Below are positions 54,054-64,000 of a DNA stretch of 64,000 nucleotides, piece by piece. The stretch spans positions 1-64,000 of the forward strand of contig DHOU01000005.1 in NCBI GenBank assembly GCA_002409745.1. The letters run 5' to 3'. The position numbers and the translations under genes are program-made. This DNA is from Bacteroidales bacterium UBA5382. GTDB lineage: Bacteria > Bacteroidota > Bacteroidia > Bacteroidales > Dysgonomonadaceae. A model generated the notes under the pieces. The model worked only from the letters and a program-made list of their open reading frames with translations, ran no database searches and was not told the DNA's origin. Numbering within the stretch: the first letter of the stretch is position 1; each line of letters starts with the position of its first letter.

Positions 54054-55190
54054 TCAGTTCGTTAATATTTCGGCCAACTTTTCTTCCAGTTCTTTCCCGC
54101 GCAAGTTCAGGGCAAGAATTTTACCGGACGGATCGATTAAAAAATTAGAAGGGATGAAACTAATTCCATAAAGATAGGCAATCGGACTATCGTTGCCGGC
54201 CAAATCAGACAATTGCACCCAAGGCAATCCATCTTTACTGACTGCGTTTTGCCATGCATTCTTGGAGTCATCCATTGAAAATCCGACAATGACGAAATCC
54301 TTTGTTTTATATTTGTCGAACATTTTTACCAAGTTAGGATTTTCACGCCGGCACGGTCCGCACCATGAAGCCCAAAAGTCGAGTAACACATACTTTCCTC
54401 TGAACGCATCCAACGAAATACTGTCTCCTTCTAAATTTTGTGCGGTAAAAACGGGCGCCAAAGCCCCTTCTTCTACCCCTTGCGTAGAATCCAACAATGC
54501 TTGATAAGCCTTTCCGGATCTCGAGTTCTTAATACGCTCGCTCATTTTATCCAGCATTTTTTGCGCTTCTGTTTTTTCTTGAACGACGTTATATTTACTC
54601 TTGAGCCATTCAAGGGCTATTTCAGAATCCAGATTATTTATAAAATAAGCCAATTCCGCACTGTCTTTTTCTTGAGCTATTTCTTTAGAAATTTCACCGA
54701 TTCGTCTTTGAGTAACGGTATCCCCTTGCTGAACAGCGATTCGTCCCTGTTCGTTTAACTTTTTATATTTTTCGGTAAAAACATTGACGATGTTATTATA
54801 GGATTGTAATTCGTCGTTTAAACGTGTTCCTCCGACTTTCAGGTTCGTTCTTATATCTTTATCGGCGGTAGCGTAAATATGCCCTTCTTGCAAATAAATA
54901 CGCGTGCCGGGACTATAATTGATGGTCTCCATAAAATCGGCATTTCCCGGAACAACATACATATAAGCTATTTGAGGATATTTTGTGACACCTTCAAACT
55001 CGAACCTTCCATCGATACAATCGACTGAGTCTACGCGTACGCTGATATCCTTTTCAATACTTTTATACAATAGGAAAGCCTTATAACCCGGTTGGATATC
55101 GTTTACCTTGATTGACAAAGTAAATGCTTCCTGCGCATTTATCGAGGTAACACCCAATACAATACAAATAATAAAAAACATTTTTTTCAT
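54054..55190 (-). CDS. TlpA-like thioredoxin with DUF4369-like N-terminus
   Basis: A 378-residue periplasmic thiol-disulfide protein. A signal peptide is followed by a DUF4369-like beta-rich domain (VDSVDCIDGRFEFEG), a helical linker rich in Gln/Glu/Lys, and a thioredoxin fold with the redox motif WCGPC at residues 276-280 in DFWASWCGPCRRENP. The usual cis-Pro loop is present as FIPSNFLID. It is part of locus 2 and could supply redox power for the imported substrate, as in related SusCD loci. The ATG at 55190 is preferred to 55226. Confidence 0.92.
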   Translation of the reverse strand: MKKMFFIICIVLGVTSINAQEAFTLSIKVNDIQPGYKAFLLYKSIEKDISVRVDSVDCIDGRFEFEGVTKYPQIAYMYVVPGNADFMETINYSPGTRIYLQEGHIYATADKDIRTNLKVGGTRLNDELQSYNNIVNVFTEKYKKLNEQGRIAVQQGDTVTQRRIGEISKEIAQEKDSAELAYFINNLDSEIALEWLKSKYNVVQEKTEAQKMLDKMSERIKNSRSGKAYQALLDSTQGVEEGALAPVFTAQNLEGDSISLDAFRGKYVLLDFWASWCGPCRRENPNLVKMFDKYKTKDFVIVGFSMDDSKNAWQNAVSKDGLPWVQLSDLAGNDSPIAYLYGISFIPSNFLIDPSGKILALNLRGKELEEKLAEILTN

Positions 55191-55229
55191 ACTAAATTCT
55201 TTTTTTAATGATATGGTAAATTGCATTTG

Positions 55230-56816
55230 CTAATAATATCTATATAAGTAAAACATGATGGAAGAGGAAGGGGCTATGTATCTTATTGTTTTCACCTTTC
55301 CACGTCCAGTTAACGGGCTGCCGACTTGTGTAACATCATTCCCGGCTATTTTATAACGGTATATTTTATAATTCCCGTCCGCCGTATATGTAGCAACAAC
55401 GAGGTAACTAAAGGAATTGGTGTCAAACATGCATTCGATAAAGTGCATATAGGAAATTTTTTCCTCCGAAGGATACGCCAGTATTTCTTTTTTATATCTA
55501 TTCTGTTCAATCATTTCAATAGAATAAGAACCGATTTTATTTCCATAAGCAAAATATAAAATCGGATAATTCTTATGCAATGTAAAGATTTCGGATTTTT
55601 CTATCTCCGGGTAGACACGATAGTTTAATGTATCGGCTGTCATAATCGGATTAAACTGAGCGCTTCCGTAGGTTGTTTGCCCAGCGTCAATTTGCGCCAA
55701 ATCCAGTCCCAGCAACAAGCTTCGATCATTCCGGCTGTTTTCATGAAAAATAGCGTAAGCACGTTGCGCATACGACGTATTTTGAGGATTCAAGCTTCCG
55801 TCGGTATTTTCTAAAAAGGAAATACGTCCTTTCATATTGTTCGAACTAATCGAAAGGCGACTATTCTCCAATTGTTTTTGAGGGAAAGGAAATATCGATG
55901 CACTCAATAATTTCACATAAATGAAAGATTCACTTAATTCATCGAATCCGAGTATATAGGACCCGTAAGCGTTCGATAAAGTGAAATGAGGAGATAAGGA
56001 ATAGTCCCCAAAAACGGCGGGAAGGAAAGCTTGCATACCTGCTTGCATCAAATGAGCGTTACCGTTATTAAGCAGTAGCGCCTGTTGAGGGGCTCCGATT
56101 CCCCCCGAAAAGCCATACGAGGCATCGACCGATTTCTCGAAAAACAAATTGTCTGTCGTTTCCATCAGTTTACTGTCATTTATCCTTAACGCCCCCACTT
56201 CTTTCTCAGAAAACGGGATAAGCGTATTAATATAAGTGGTGAAAGAAGTACTTCCCGGACTTTTCCAGCGAAAATTATTGGTAAACATAATCCCTTTGGG
56301 AACTCCTTTCAAAGCATTCTCTCTTCCAATCAAATCGGCCATTGCATCCGGAGTAATCTTTCCATCTTCAGCCGTTTTAAAGAAGTCCAGATCGGTATTT
56401 CCTTCCGCATTTTCTTTCAGCACATACCACCCGCGTTCGGTTTGGCTATTTACTTTAACAAACAGGGTGGCAAGCGAGGACAGTTGAGTCGTCTTATGGA
56501 TTATTTTAAGATAGATATTCCAAGTCCCCAAACTATCCATTTTTTGCTCCAGCACCGGTTCTTCCGACAGCAGTTTGAGGGACGAGCCGACTCCCTTATA
56601 CCAGAGAAAGTCGAACGCTTCTTTATCTTGCGAGTCACCGTACTTAACCGTTGGGTCTATGTAAAGAACTTCATTGTAAAGGACTTCGGAAGGGACACTT
56701 TCCAAGTTTGCGATTTCAATGTCGGGCAATTCATTATAGATATCATCCCGGCTATCGATGCAAGCTGAGAGCAAGCAGAGCATTACGAGCGCAAAATAAT
56801 ATTTGATTATCTTCAT
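55230..56816 (-). CDS. PKD-like family lipoprotein
   Basis: A 528-residue lipoprotein (lipobox LSAC) with an N-terminal PKD-like domain (residues about 45-125, DPTVKYGDSQDKEAFDFLWYKG) and a large C-terminal beta-rich region that may be a propeller. Similar proteins are regularly found with DUF4843 and SusD genes, and may be surface binding proteins. The start at 56816 is preferred because the signal peptide is then at the N-terminus. Confidence 0.85.
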   Translation of the reverse strand: MKIIKYYFALVMLCLLSACIDSRDDIYNELPDIEIANLESVPSEVLYNEVLYIDPTVKYGDSQDKEAFDFLWYKGVGSSLKLLSEEPVLEQKMDSLGTWNIYLKIIHKTTQLSSLATLFVKVNSQTERGWYVLKENAEGNTDLDFFKTAEDGKITPDAMADLIGRENALKGVPKGIMFTNNFRWKSPGSTSFTTYINTLIPFSEKEVGALRINDSKLMETTDNLFFEKSVDASYGFSGGIGAPQQALLLNNGNAHLMQAGMQAFLPAVFGDYSLSPHFTLSNAYGSYILGFDELSESFIYVKLLSASIFPFPQKQLENSRLSISSNNMKGRISFLENTDGSLNPQNTSYAQRAYAIFHENSRNDRSLLLGLDLAQIDAGQTTYGSAQFNPIMTADTLNYRVYPEIEKSEIFTLHKNYPILYFAYGNKIGSYSIEMIEQNRYKKEILAYPSEEKISYMHFIECMFDTNSFSYLVVATYTADGNYKIYRYKIAGNDVTQVGSPLTGRGKVKTIRYIAPSSSIMFYLYRYY

Positions 56817-56852
56817 CAGTTTTCTTTTTTTAGAGCAATACATTTTTGTAAT

Positions 56853-57638
56853 CTATGAGAATTCGACATCCGTACCATCCTTTTCTTTCAGTTTCGGCAA
56901 TCCCTGGGCAGCCCGTTTTTGATTTTCCAATACCAACGCATTCCGGAATTTGAATGCATAATAGGTCTTATCATAGCGATCTAACGTAGAGATAAAATTA
57001 TTGTCCCATCGTTCACCGGATTGTTCGACCATGAATTGGTGCTTAACGGGGCCATACTTTCCTAAACCCAAACTGGAATATTTCCAATTCGCAGGCTCCA
57101 AGAAACAATCAGCCATATAAACAACCACAAAAGTATGCGATTGGTCGTCATCAGCCAACCGGTCGGAGGCCTTCAGGTCTTCCGAATCCGTGATGCGAAG
57201 TGTAAGCCGGCGCCCTTCCTCTTTCAACGAAGGATCACGCAATAAGATAACCGGTATGGAATCATACAAATGACCCTTCTTCAAAATCAAAAAGTCTTCC
57301 ATCTCTTTACTGTCAAAGGGAACATAATGAATTCCCGGTTCTGCTTCTTTCAAATTGGTTAAATAGGATATTTCGTTTTTATAAGCCCTTATTTTAACAT
57401 GATAATCCGCCGGAGGTATACTGGCTTTCGCAACAATCTTGAACCAGACGGTATCCCGTACAATAGACTCATCCATATAAACGAAATTGGTTTCTGCACT
57501 TTGCAGTTGTTTCATATAAAATCCCCGGGGATCATAAAAGCCCACATAGGGATCGCCTTCATAGGGCTTTAGCTCAACTTGCTCACAAGAAGCCAATACT
57601 ATGACAGCATACATTATCGTGTAAAAAAACTTCTTCAT
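56853..57638 (-). CDS. DUF4843-like lipoprotein
   Basis: A 261-residue lipoprotein (lipobox VLASC) of the DUF4843 type: it contains VWFKIVAKASIPPADYHVKI, the HYVPFDS block and LTLRITDSEDLK. Its function is unknown, but it commonly follows SusD. It lies 11 bases after susD and 36 before the PKD-like gene, consistent with one operon. Confidence 0.87.
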   Translation of the reverse strand: MKKFFYTIMYAVIVLASCEQVELKPYEGDPYVGFYDPRGFYMKQLQSAETNFVYMDESIVRDTVWFKIVAKASIPPADYHVKIRAYKNEISYLTNLKEAEPGIHYVPFDSKEMEDFLILKKGHLYDSIPVILLRDPSLKEEGRRLTLRITDSEDLKASDRLADDDQSHTFVVVYMADCFLEPANWKYSSLGLGKYGPVKHQFMVEQSGERWDNNFISTLDRYDKTYYAFKFRNALVLENQKRAAQGLPKLKEKDGTDVEFS

Positions 57639-57649
57639 ATCTTTTTCAA

Positions 57650-59092
57650 TTAATAAAATCCCAACTCGACCGAGGGAATCGGTAAAATATATTCATTTTC
57701 TTCGATCGTCGCTCCGGAAAGAAATAGCGTTGTCCTGTTCAATCGCTTATGAGCGAAAAAGCTCTGTCCTTCGGAAAAAAACTCCCTCACATATTCCTTC
57801 ACCATTTCTTCCAGGCGGGTATCTTCGGTTAAGGGTATGTTAGAGGTTTCCCGTGCAGATCGAAAAGCCTGATAATAACTATTGGCCTCAGCAAGGGGGG
57901 CAGTTTCAATTAATATTAAATACATTTCGGACAAACGGACTAAGGGAACCGATTTATCGGTATTATCGGAGCTTTTAAATTTACTAAATTTCTGGGTCCC
58001 ATAAACCGAGCCGAAGGTAGAGGAAGAACTGAGAGCAAATAACTTTAAACGCAAATCCGTTTCATTTGCATAGAGTTTATCGGTAATTACGTCGCGTGTA
58101 TTTACCAGAAAGGCATTCTCCCCTTTAAAATTGCCGTTTTTATCTTCAAATTCATACAGATACATTCCGATTAAGTGCTCGGAAAAGAACGTGTAATCCG
58201 ATTTATTAATATTGGCTTGAGAACCTAACGTAAATTTAGCTTCTCCCGTGGGATTCTTTGCCTCCAACACTTCTTTTGCATAATTATAGGCTTTCGTTTT
58301 ATTACCCGTCCATAAATAGAGGCGAGCCAATAAAGCTTTTACTCCATATAAGTTGAATCTCTTTTGACGGTAATACCAAAATGTTTCGGAATATCCTTTG
58401 ATAGAATTATAACTGCTGTTTAAGTCGGAGTTCGAATAGTTCTTGATCGGATCGGAAGAATCGAGAAGCTCTTCGGCCCGGTTAAAGTCGGAGAAAAGCA
58501 GTTCGACATACTCTTCATACGTTACATACTCATAATTAGATGTCGATAAAATTTTCACATAGGGCAAATATTTTTTTTGGGCATCTACCCGGGTCGGTAC
58601 CGGCCCCCACAAACGGAGCAATTCGAAATGACAAAATGCACGGATCGCCAGCGCTTCTCCTTCGATCAACGCCGCTTTATCGGCGCTCAATACATTGTCC
58701 TGTTGCTCGAGTCCATCCAACAATGCATTGGCATTGGCAATTATTCTATAATAATGCTGAAACAAATAACTAAACTCCTTATCCACCTCTGCGTCGGTAT
58801 AGTTATGACTATACAACTGGTAGGTATAAGTCGTCGTAGAAGAAAGAGACTCCGCATAATTGTGGGTCATTGTTTCTATTCCCTTACCTCCCATCATGAT
58901 AAACCCCGGCGTGTAAATTCCTTGTAGGGTTACATAAAGGCCCACTAAAGCCATTTCGAATCCACCTTCGCTTTCAAACATTTTTTCTTTAGTGGTCATA
59001 TTCTTGGGTTGGACAGTCAACCAGTCGTCGCACGAACTGTTTACAACAACGAACAGTATGCATATCGCGATCGTTACTATTTTCCTTTTCAT
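57650..59092 (-). CDS. SusD/RagB family lipoprotein of locus 2
   Basis: A 480-residue SusD homologue (lipobox NSSC). The family features are the TPR-like helices (EGEALAIRAFCHFELLRLWG, ALLARLYLWTG) and the C-terminal block with LVRLSEMYLILIETAPLAE, VREFFSEGQSFFAHKRLNR and ILPIPSVELGF. It is shorter than the locus 1 SusD and ends early after the last block. The start at 59092 follows the end of susC directly. It would act as the lid of the broken SusC. Confidence 0.93.
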   Translation of the reverse strand: MKRKIVTIAICILFVVVNSSCDDWLTVQPKNMTTKEKMFESEGGFEMALVGLYVTLQGIYTPGFIMMGGKGIETMTHNYAESLSSTTTYTYQLYSHNYTDAEVDKEFSYLFQHYYRIIANANALLDGLEQQDNVLSADKAALIEGEALAIRAFCHFELLRLWGPVPTRVDAQKKYLPYVKILSTSNYEYVTYEEYVELLFSDFNRAEELLDSSDPIKNYSNSDLNSSYNSIKGYSETFWYYRQKRFNLYGVKALLARLYLWTGNKTKAYNYAKEVLEAKNPTGEAKFTLGSQANINKSDYTFFSEHLIGMYLYEFEDKNGNFKGENAFLVNTRDVITDKLYANETDLRLKLFALSSSSTFGSVYGTQKFSKFKSSDNTDKSVPLVRLSEMYLILIETAPLAEANSYYQAFRSARETSNIPLTEDTRLEEMVKEYVREFFSEGQSFFAHKRLNRTTLFLSGATIEENEYILPIPSVELGFY

Positions 59093-59115
59093 TGTTTTTT
59101 CTTTTTGTTGATTCG

Positions 59116-62100
59116 TTAGAATGTGCATGAGCATGAAAATGTCGGCTTGATTGTATAAGGATAGTTCGTTCCCCGTTCCTGTTCTATATTGGAAATATAG
59201 AATAGATCGGTAATCGAAGCAGTCAGCGATAAACGTTCCATCCGAAAATGCTTTATCCAGGAGATCGGTAAATCGTAGGTCACATTTACGCTATTGAACG
59301 TAAATGTATTTTCCGTAAACACAAAAAGATTGTTCGGATAAGTAGGTTCGGTACTGGCCAGATTTTTATATGCAGCCACATCTCCGGGCTGTCTCCAGCG
59401 CAACTGCATAACTCTTTTGTCTTGATTCCACTTGATATCCGCGTTTTCCACCTTTGTTAATAAGGTGTTATTGAGTTTTTTTCCTCCCAACCGATAACCG
59501 AAACCCAGATCAATAAGCAATCCTTTCCATCGGAAATTGGTTCCCAGACGTCCGTTATATTTCGGTTGCGAATTACCCACCGCTATTTTTTTTACATAAC
59601 TGCTCGTTGTAACGATGCTACCGTCTTCGTTCAGATATAGCCGGTTTCCCGATTCCGGATCGATGCCGACCGAAGGAATCACATAGATTTCATCCAAGGA
59701 ATAACCCTCCTTATACATATATAATACACTGTTTGTGTAATTCTCCTTTTCGCTGTCACTCATAATCTTTTTGATTGCATCCGATAGCTCTAAGATGATA
59801 TTTTTATTGGAATAGGTACTTACACGCACCGACCAGGTAATATCTTTTTCCGGAATTCGGAGAATATTAAAACCTACCGTAATATCATGTCCTGTATTTT
59901 CCAAAGCTCCCAGGGTTTCTTTATAACTGGTGTAACCGTGTGATATGGGAAGATACGCATCGGTCAATAAATTGGATGTAATTTTTTGATAATAGTTGGC
60001 CGAGAGAGTAATCCGATTATTAAAAAAGCCCATATCCACACCATAATTATGTTGCCGGGTATCCTGCCATCCCAATTTGGGATTTCCATATCCTATGATA
60101 GACGCGCCAATGAGTCCGTTGTATTGTTCATTATAATAACTATAGGTCATATAGGCCTCGTAAGGAGCAAAATTGAGCGTACTGGTAACACCATAGGAAT
60201 AGCGGAATTTACCGGAGGACAAGAAAGGAAAGACCGACTTGAGCCACTTTTCCCGGGCAAACTCCCATCCGACCCCGACAGACCAAAAAGGAGCCCATCG
60301 ACTTTGAGCTCCAAAGGAAGAAGCTCCGTCCAATCGATAGGAAGTATCGAAGAAATACCGGTTGTCATAATTATAGTTAATAGTCGATGTAAATCCGGTA
60401 CTTCGGATGGTTGACTCGCCCGACTTCGGCTTTTCGCCATAGTAGGAGGTGCCATTGGATATATCATTCATATAATCGTTCAAGAATCCGGTGACGTGTA
60501 CCTACATATCTTCTTTCTTTGTTTCTATTAATTGCCAATTAAATCCGGCATACACCGAGTGTTTGCCCCATACCTTGGCCCAACTAAGGGTCGATGCCAA
60601 CTGATAGGAATTCATCTTCGCATTCGTACGCGAATACCAGCCGTTTAGAGTTGCTCCGATATATGATTTCGGCGAATGAAACACATTATAGGTACTGCGT
60701 TGTTGGGTAAGGCCCAGACTGACATCCGCACGAAGCCCCGAGTATAAATCGATACTCATATTCGTTGTATTGCGAACATTCAAATATTCAGTGTTCGTAA
60801 AACTTGTTTGCTCTGCGTCATACAAGGGATTATAAATAGGATGATTAAAACGGGGAAAAGAATAAGAGTAAATCGCTTTGCCATTTTCATCATACGGTTT
60901 CCAATAAGGGTTCAACCTAATATACTCAGAAAAGTCTCCGTACATGCTTTCACTCGCATCGTTGAGGCCGACTGTTAAATCGTTGGTAAAACGAATCTTT
61001 TTTAATAAATAAGAAATCTGTATTCCTCCATTCATATTGTCGCGTTGGGAACCTTTCATCGCTCCTTTAATCTGATTGTATGAAAAATTCAAATTATACC
61101 GGAAATCACTGGTGCCTCCCCCGAGCGTCAGCCGGTGATATTGGCCCAATCCGTAGCGCAGAGGTTTGCGTATCCAATCCGTATTTACGCCCTCTTGCGC
61201 CGCTTTAAAGTTTTGATTATAGATCGCATCCAGTTGCATTTGTTGCGATAAATTGTCGCTGGTATACAAACCTGCCGCTTTTTCCGTTTCCAACTTCTCG
61301 AATGAATTCATCAGGTTATAGCTCGACAAATCAGGTATCTCGAGGTTAAGCCCGACATTATAACTGACCCTTACTTTACCCATTTTGGGTTTAATGGACG
61401 TAATTACGACCACTCCGTTAGCTCCTCTCGAACCATAAATAGCGGTAGCACTCGCATCTTTCAGAATAACGACCGATTCTACATCTGCTTGATTCATATC
61501 CATCACACGTTCGGAAGTAACCTCAAATCCGTCTAAAATAAACAGCGGCAAATTATATTCATTCCGAACATCATCTTGCAAATTATTGATATTTTGAACA
61601 TTCGGTGACAAACTCGACTTACCCCTGATCTCAATACTTAGTTTCTTATTCGGGTCAGAGCCATATTGATTATTCTCCTGTATGTCGAAAGACGGATCAA
61701 TATTGGATAAGGATTTCAATAGCGACCGATTCCCCGCCATATTCAATTCTTTTTGGCTTATAATCGTTGCGGCGCCGGTAAAACTGACTTTCGGTTTATT
61801 AAAGATACCGGTTACAACAACCTCTTTTAATACATTGTCGGATTGCAACCGAAATAAATAATCGTTTTTTTTAGGTGACACTTTCATCGCTAATTTTTCA
61901 TATCCGATGAATGAGGCCGTAATGGATTTGTCTTTTTCAGTAGAAATAAAAGTCGCTAATCCATTATCGTTTGCCATCGCATATTGGTTTTGACCTCCTT
62001 GCCGTTCTATTAAAATAGTTGCTCCCGGCAAAGGTTTTCCCTCTTCGTCGATTATCCGAACCGTAATTTGCTTGTCTGCCTGTTGCGGACGAATAACAAC

Positions 62101-62391
62101 TATTCCGTTGGTAATGGTATATTTCAACCCCCGTGAAGTGAGCACATTCTTCAGAACCGTCTCCCATTTTTCATTATTGACAGATACGGATACTCTCGAG
62201 ATTCCATCGAAAATCTGAGAATTATAGAGCATATCCACTCCGGTTTGGGCTTTCAACGCGTTCAAAAATGTTTCTACAGAAACATTATTCAACTTCAATG
62301 TCACCGTCCGGTCATCAGGGGGAATCGCCCATGAACTGACCGTGCAAAAGAGTGTGACGATAACCACTAAAAACAATCGTTCTCTTTTCAT
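59116..62391 (-). pseudogene. SusC-like receptor with STN domain, interrupted by an in-frame TAG
   Basis: A TonB-dependent receptor of about 1090 codons. The N-terminus has a signal peptide, an STN domain (about 28-103), a carboxypeptidase-like domain (109-190) and a plug (EVVVTGIFNK, with SATAIYGSRGANGVVV); the C-terminal half has the remaining barrel strands and ends in Phe. Codon 630 is TAG (60504-60502). The frame is unchanged on both sides: KKEDM, stop, VHVTGFLNDYMNDIS, as expected for SusC. A single substitution (for example from CAG or TGG) would explain it. The STN domain implies signalling to the FecR encoded next door. Confidence 0.9.
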
Positions 62392-62430
62392 AAAAATGAT
62401 CTGCTTATACTTAATTATTATCCCTTGGAT

Positions 62431-63630
62431 TTATTTCTTATTATATATCCAAATATTTTTACCTTCTATTTTATATCCCAAATCACCGGTCAGTTCTAAC
62501 GCCTCAAGAAATACATTGATCGTATTATAGCGTTTTATATTACCACTGTATGTAATTTGCTGTAAAGCCGGAACTTCATAATGGACATCGATATCATACC
62601 ACTTTTCGAATGTGGTCATTATATCTCCCAACGATTGGTTATCGAAGCTGTACACTCCGGTTACCCAACCGATGCTTTCTTTAATCTGAACCAGCTTCTT
62701 CTGTATTTCTCCATTCGAAATAATAGCTTGCTCTCCCGGCAACAGTATGAGAGTTTGTTTATCCAGCGTAGAAAGTTGTACTTTCCCTTCAATCAACGTT
62801 GTGTAGCACGTCTCAGCGTCATTATAAGCACTCACGTTGAATGAAGTGCCCAGGGCAACGATCTCTCCGAAGCGAGTTTGAACAACAAACGGATGTTTTT
62901 CATCTTTACTTACATCAAAATAGGCTTCGCCTTCCAAGGTAACAACCCGCCGGTCGCCCGTAAACCGAATAGGATACGTCAGCTTTGAACTGGCGTTTAA
63001 GCGAACCTTGGTTCCATCGGAAAGGATTAAGGTATTTTCGCCTCCGCGGGGAATGAAAAGTTCGTTCGCTTGTGAAGCCGCTTTCGCGGATTCTTTGGTT
63101 TGCAAACGGGTATCGTTTGTCGGCTCATAAGATAGCACCCCTTCTCTATACCTGACCCTGACACCATCGACGATCATGTCGACTTTTTGTTTGTCCACAT
63201 CGATGATACCTCCATCGCCCAAAGACAATTTAGCTTTTTTGGTTCCCGGATTGATCACATTCGTATGCAACTCCGTTTGAGTTTTCGATTGATAATAATG
63301 CAACGTCGAGAAAGAAATGAGTAAGACAGCGACCACCGCAATCGAAGCTACGGCCCACCTGCGACGGATGGGTAAAACACGGGAAGGCTTGCTTTTATCT
63401 TGAATTTGTTGCAAAAAGCGAACATAGGCCTTCTCCCAGGAATATTTCCGATAATTCTCGAAATGGGATTGCAAATACGATTTATCTTGTATTTGTTTAT
63501 AAACTTCTTCGAGATCCGGATTTTCCTTGATGCGCTTCTCAAATTCATTTTTTTCCAAATCATTCGCTTCTCCGCAAATAATTTTTCTTATTAAAGCCGC
63601 ATCCCGGTATATATCTTTCTCTTTTTTCAT
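62431..63630 (-). CDS. FecR-family anti-sigma factor
   Basis: A 399-residue single-pass membrane protein that receives a signal from an STN-containing receptor and controls an ECF sigma factor. The N-terminal cytoplasmic part (residues 1-88) is followed by a membrane helix at 92-110, a FecR domain (IPRGGENTLILSDGTKVRLNA, LEGEAYFDVSKDEKHPF, VVQTRFGEIVALGTSFNV) and a C-terminal DUF4974-like domain (VYSFDNQSLGDIMTTFEKWYDI). It lies between the sigma gene fragment and the broken SusC, the classical order. Confidence 0.94.
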   Translation of the reverse strand: MKKEKDIYRDAALIRKIICGEANDLEKNEFEKRIKENPDLEEVYKQIQDKSYLQSHFENYRKYSWEKAYVRFLQQIQDKSKPSRVLPIRRRWAVASIAVVAVLLISFSTLHYYQSKTQTELHTNVINPGTKKAKLSLGDGGIIDVDKQKVDMIVDGVRVRYREGVLSYEPTNDTRLQTKESAKAASQANELFIPRGGENTLILSDGTKVRLNASSKLTYPIRFTGDRRVVTLEGEAYFDVSKDEKHPFVVQTRFGEIVALGTSFNVSAYNDAETCYTTLIEGKVQLSTLDKQTLILLPGEQAIISNGEIQKKLVQIKESIGWVTGVYSFDNQSLGDIMTTFEKWYDIDVHYEVPALQQITYSGNIKRYNTINVFLEALELTGDLGYKIEGKNIWIYNKK

Positions 63631-63848
63631 TCTTTTTATATTGATAGCTTTTATTACTACATATACTTACTATACATAGACACGAAAAAGGGGTGACAAA
63701 AAGATGTATTTTTTATTCTTTTCCACCCATTAAGGAAACAAATAAACTTATAAGCATATCATTTTAACCGGAAAATAGCTATAAACTTACCATTTTCCGA
63801 AAAGAAAAAAAGAGATTCCGGAAGTAAAAACAGTAAGAAGATTCTTAA

Positions 63849-64000
63849 TTAAGGGAAAAATAAAAAGAGAAGGACGATATAAGGCGAATTTTGTAAATTT
63901 TCACGCAAGAATTTGTAACTCCGGGCCTTTTGTGTTTTAACGGTATTAATACTGACGCCCAGGTATTCGGCTATTTCATTCCATGAGCGGCCTTCGACCC
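63849..64000 (-). CDS. C-terminal end of an ECF sigma factor (partial)
   Basis: The last 50 codons of a gene that continues beyond the window. They read VEGRSWNEIAEYLGVS, then INTVKTQKARSYKFLREN, a sigma region 4 helix-turn-helix, with the stop at 63851-63849. The terminal PYIVLLFLFFP is oddly hydrophobic but lies after region 4. It precedes FecR by 218 bases, matching the sigma/FecR/SusC order. Confidence 0.85.
   Translation of the reverse strand, partial: VEGRSWNEIAEYLGVSINTVKTQKARSYKFLRENLQNSPYIVLLFLFFP

Noticed and set aside
59116..60483. C-terminal SusC half as a separate gene
   Set aside because: It starts in mid-barrel, lacks a signal peptide and plug, and is in the same frame as the upstream half across one TAG.

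Overview
The window is from a Bacteroidales chromosome, most likely a Parabacteroides- or Tannerella-like gut or oral anaerobe. The genus is an inference; the order is well supported. Support comes from two SusC/SusD loci, ECF sigma/FecR pairs, many lipoproteins with acidic residues after the lipobox Cys, and promoter-like TAnnTTTG elements (the Bacteroides -7 box). Ribosome binding sites are mostly weak. No rRNA, tRNA, CRISPR array, transposase or phage gene was recognised.

Layout. 1-6.4 kb: nfo (endonuclease IV), a cutC/beta-hexosaminidase pair, crcB behind a fluoride-riboswitch-like leader, an MNT/HEPN toxin-antitoxin pair, and a protein of unknown function preceded by a long degenerate 21-bp-period array. 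7.4-15.5 kb: an MFS transporter, an ECF sigma factor with a membrane partner carrying a SusC-like N-terminal module, a von Willebrand A lipid-free secreted protein with the same module, a DUF349 protein and a small membrane protein. 15.7-22.7 kb: a CusCBA/CzcCBA metal-efflux operon with a His-rich accessory protein and a TPR protein. 22.8-25.8 kb: MscS, a membrane-anchored MutS-like ATPase and CsbD.

26.2-43.9 kb, all on the minus strand, is polysaccharide utilization locus 1. In transcription order it holds an IPT/NHL lipoprotein, SusC, SusD, a DUF1735/DUF4361-like glycan binder, a BACON/discoidin lipoprotein, a lipoprotein with two discoidin repeats and an intact calpain-type (C2) cysteine protease domain, a GH106 rhamnosidase-like enzyme, an uncharacterised lipoprotein and a GH76 alpha-1,6-mannanase-like lipoprotein. 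The gene content suggests a mannose- and rhamnose-containing glycan, possibly on a protein. No regulator lies next to it.

43.9-50.5 kb: a DUF6261-like gene with a second degenerate array (42 bp = 2 x 21) upstream, then prfC, a GT90/CAP10-like glycosyltransferase, rfbD, a DUF4924-like gene and a divergent metallo-beta-lactamase-fold hydrolase. 50.6-53.1 kb: a four-gene ECF sigma / anti-sigma / small secreted protein / beta-barrel operon.

53.1-64.0 kb, minus strand, is locus 2. It begins with the C-terminal end of an ECF sigma gene cut by the window edge, then FecR, a SusC with an STN signalling domain broken by one in-frame TAG codon, SusD, DUF4843-like and PKD-like lipoproteins, a TlpA-like thioredoxin and a trypsin-like protease. 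This is a TonB-receptor to FecR to sigma signalling layout whose receptor looks inactivated.

The strongest points for follow-up are the calpain protease inside a glycan locus, the two 21/42-bp-period arrays upstream of unrelated-looking helical proteins, the nonsense-split SusC, the crcB leader, and the SusC-type plug stubs on two non-receptor proteins.
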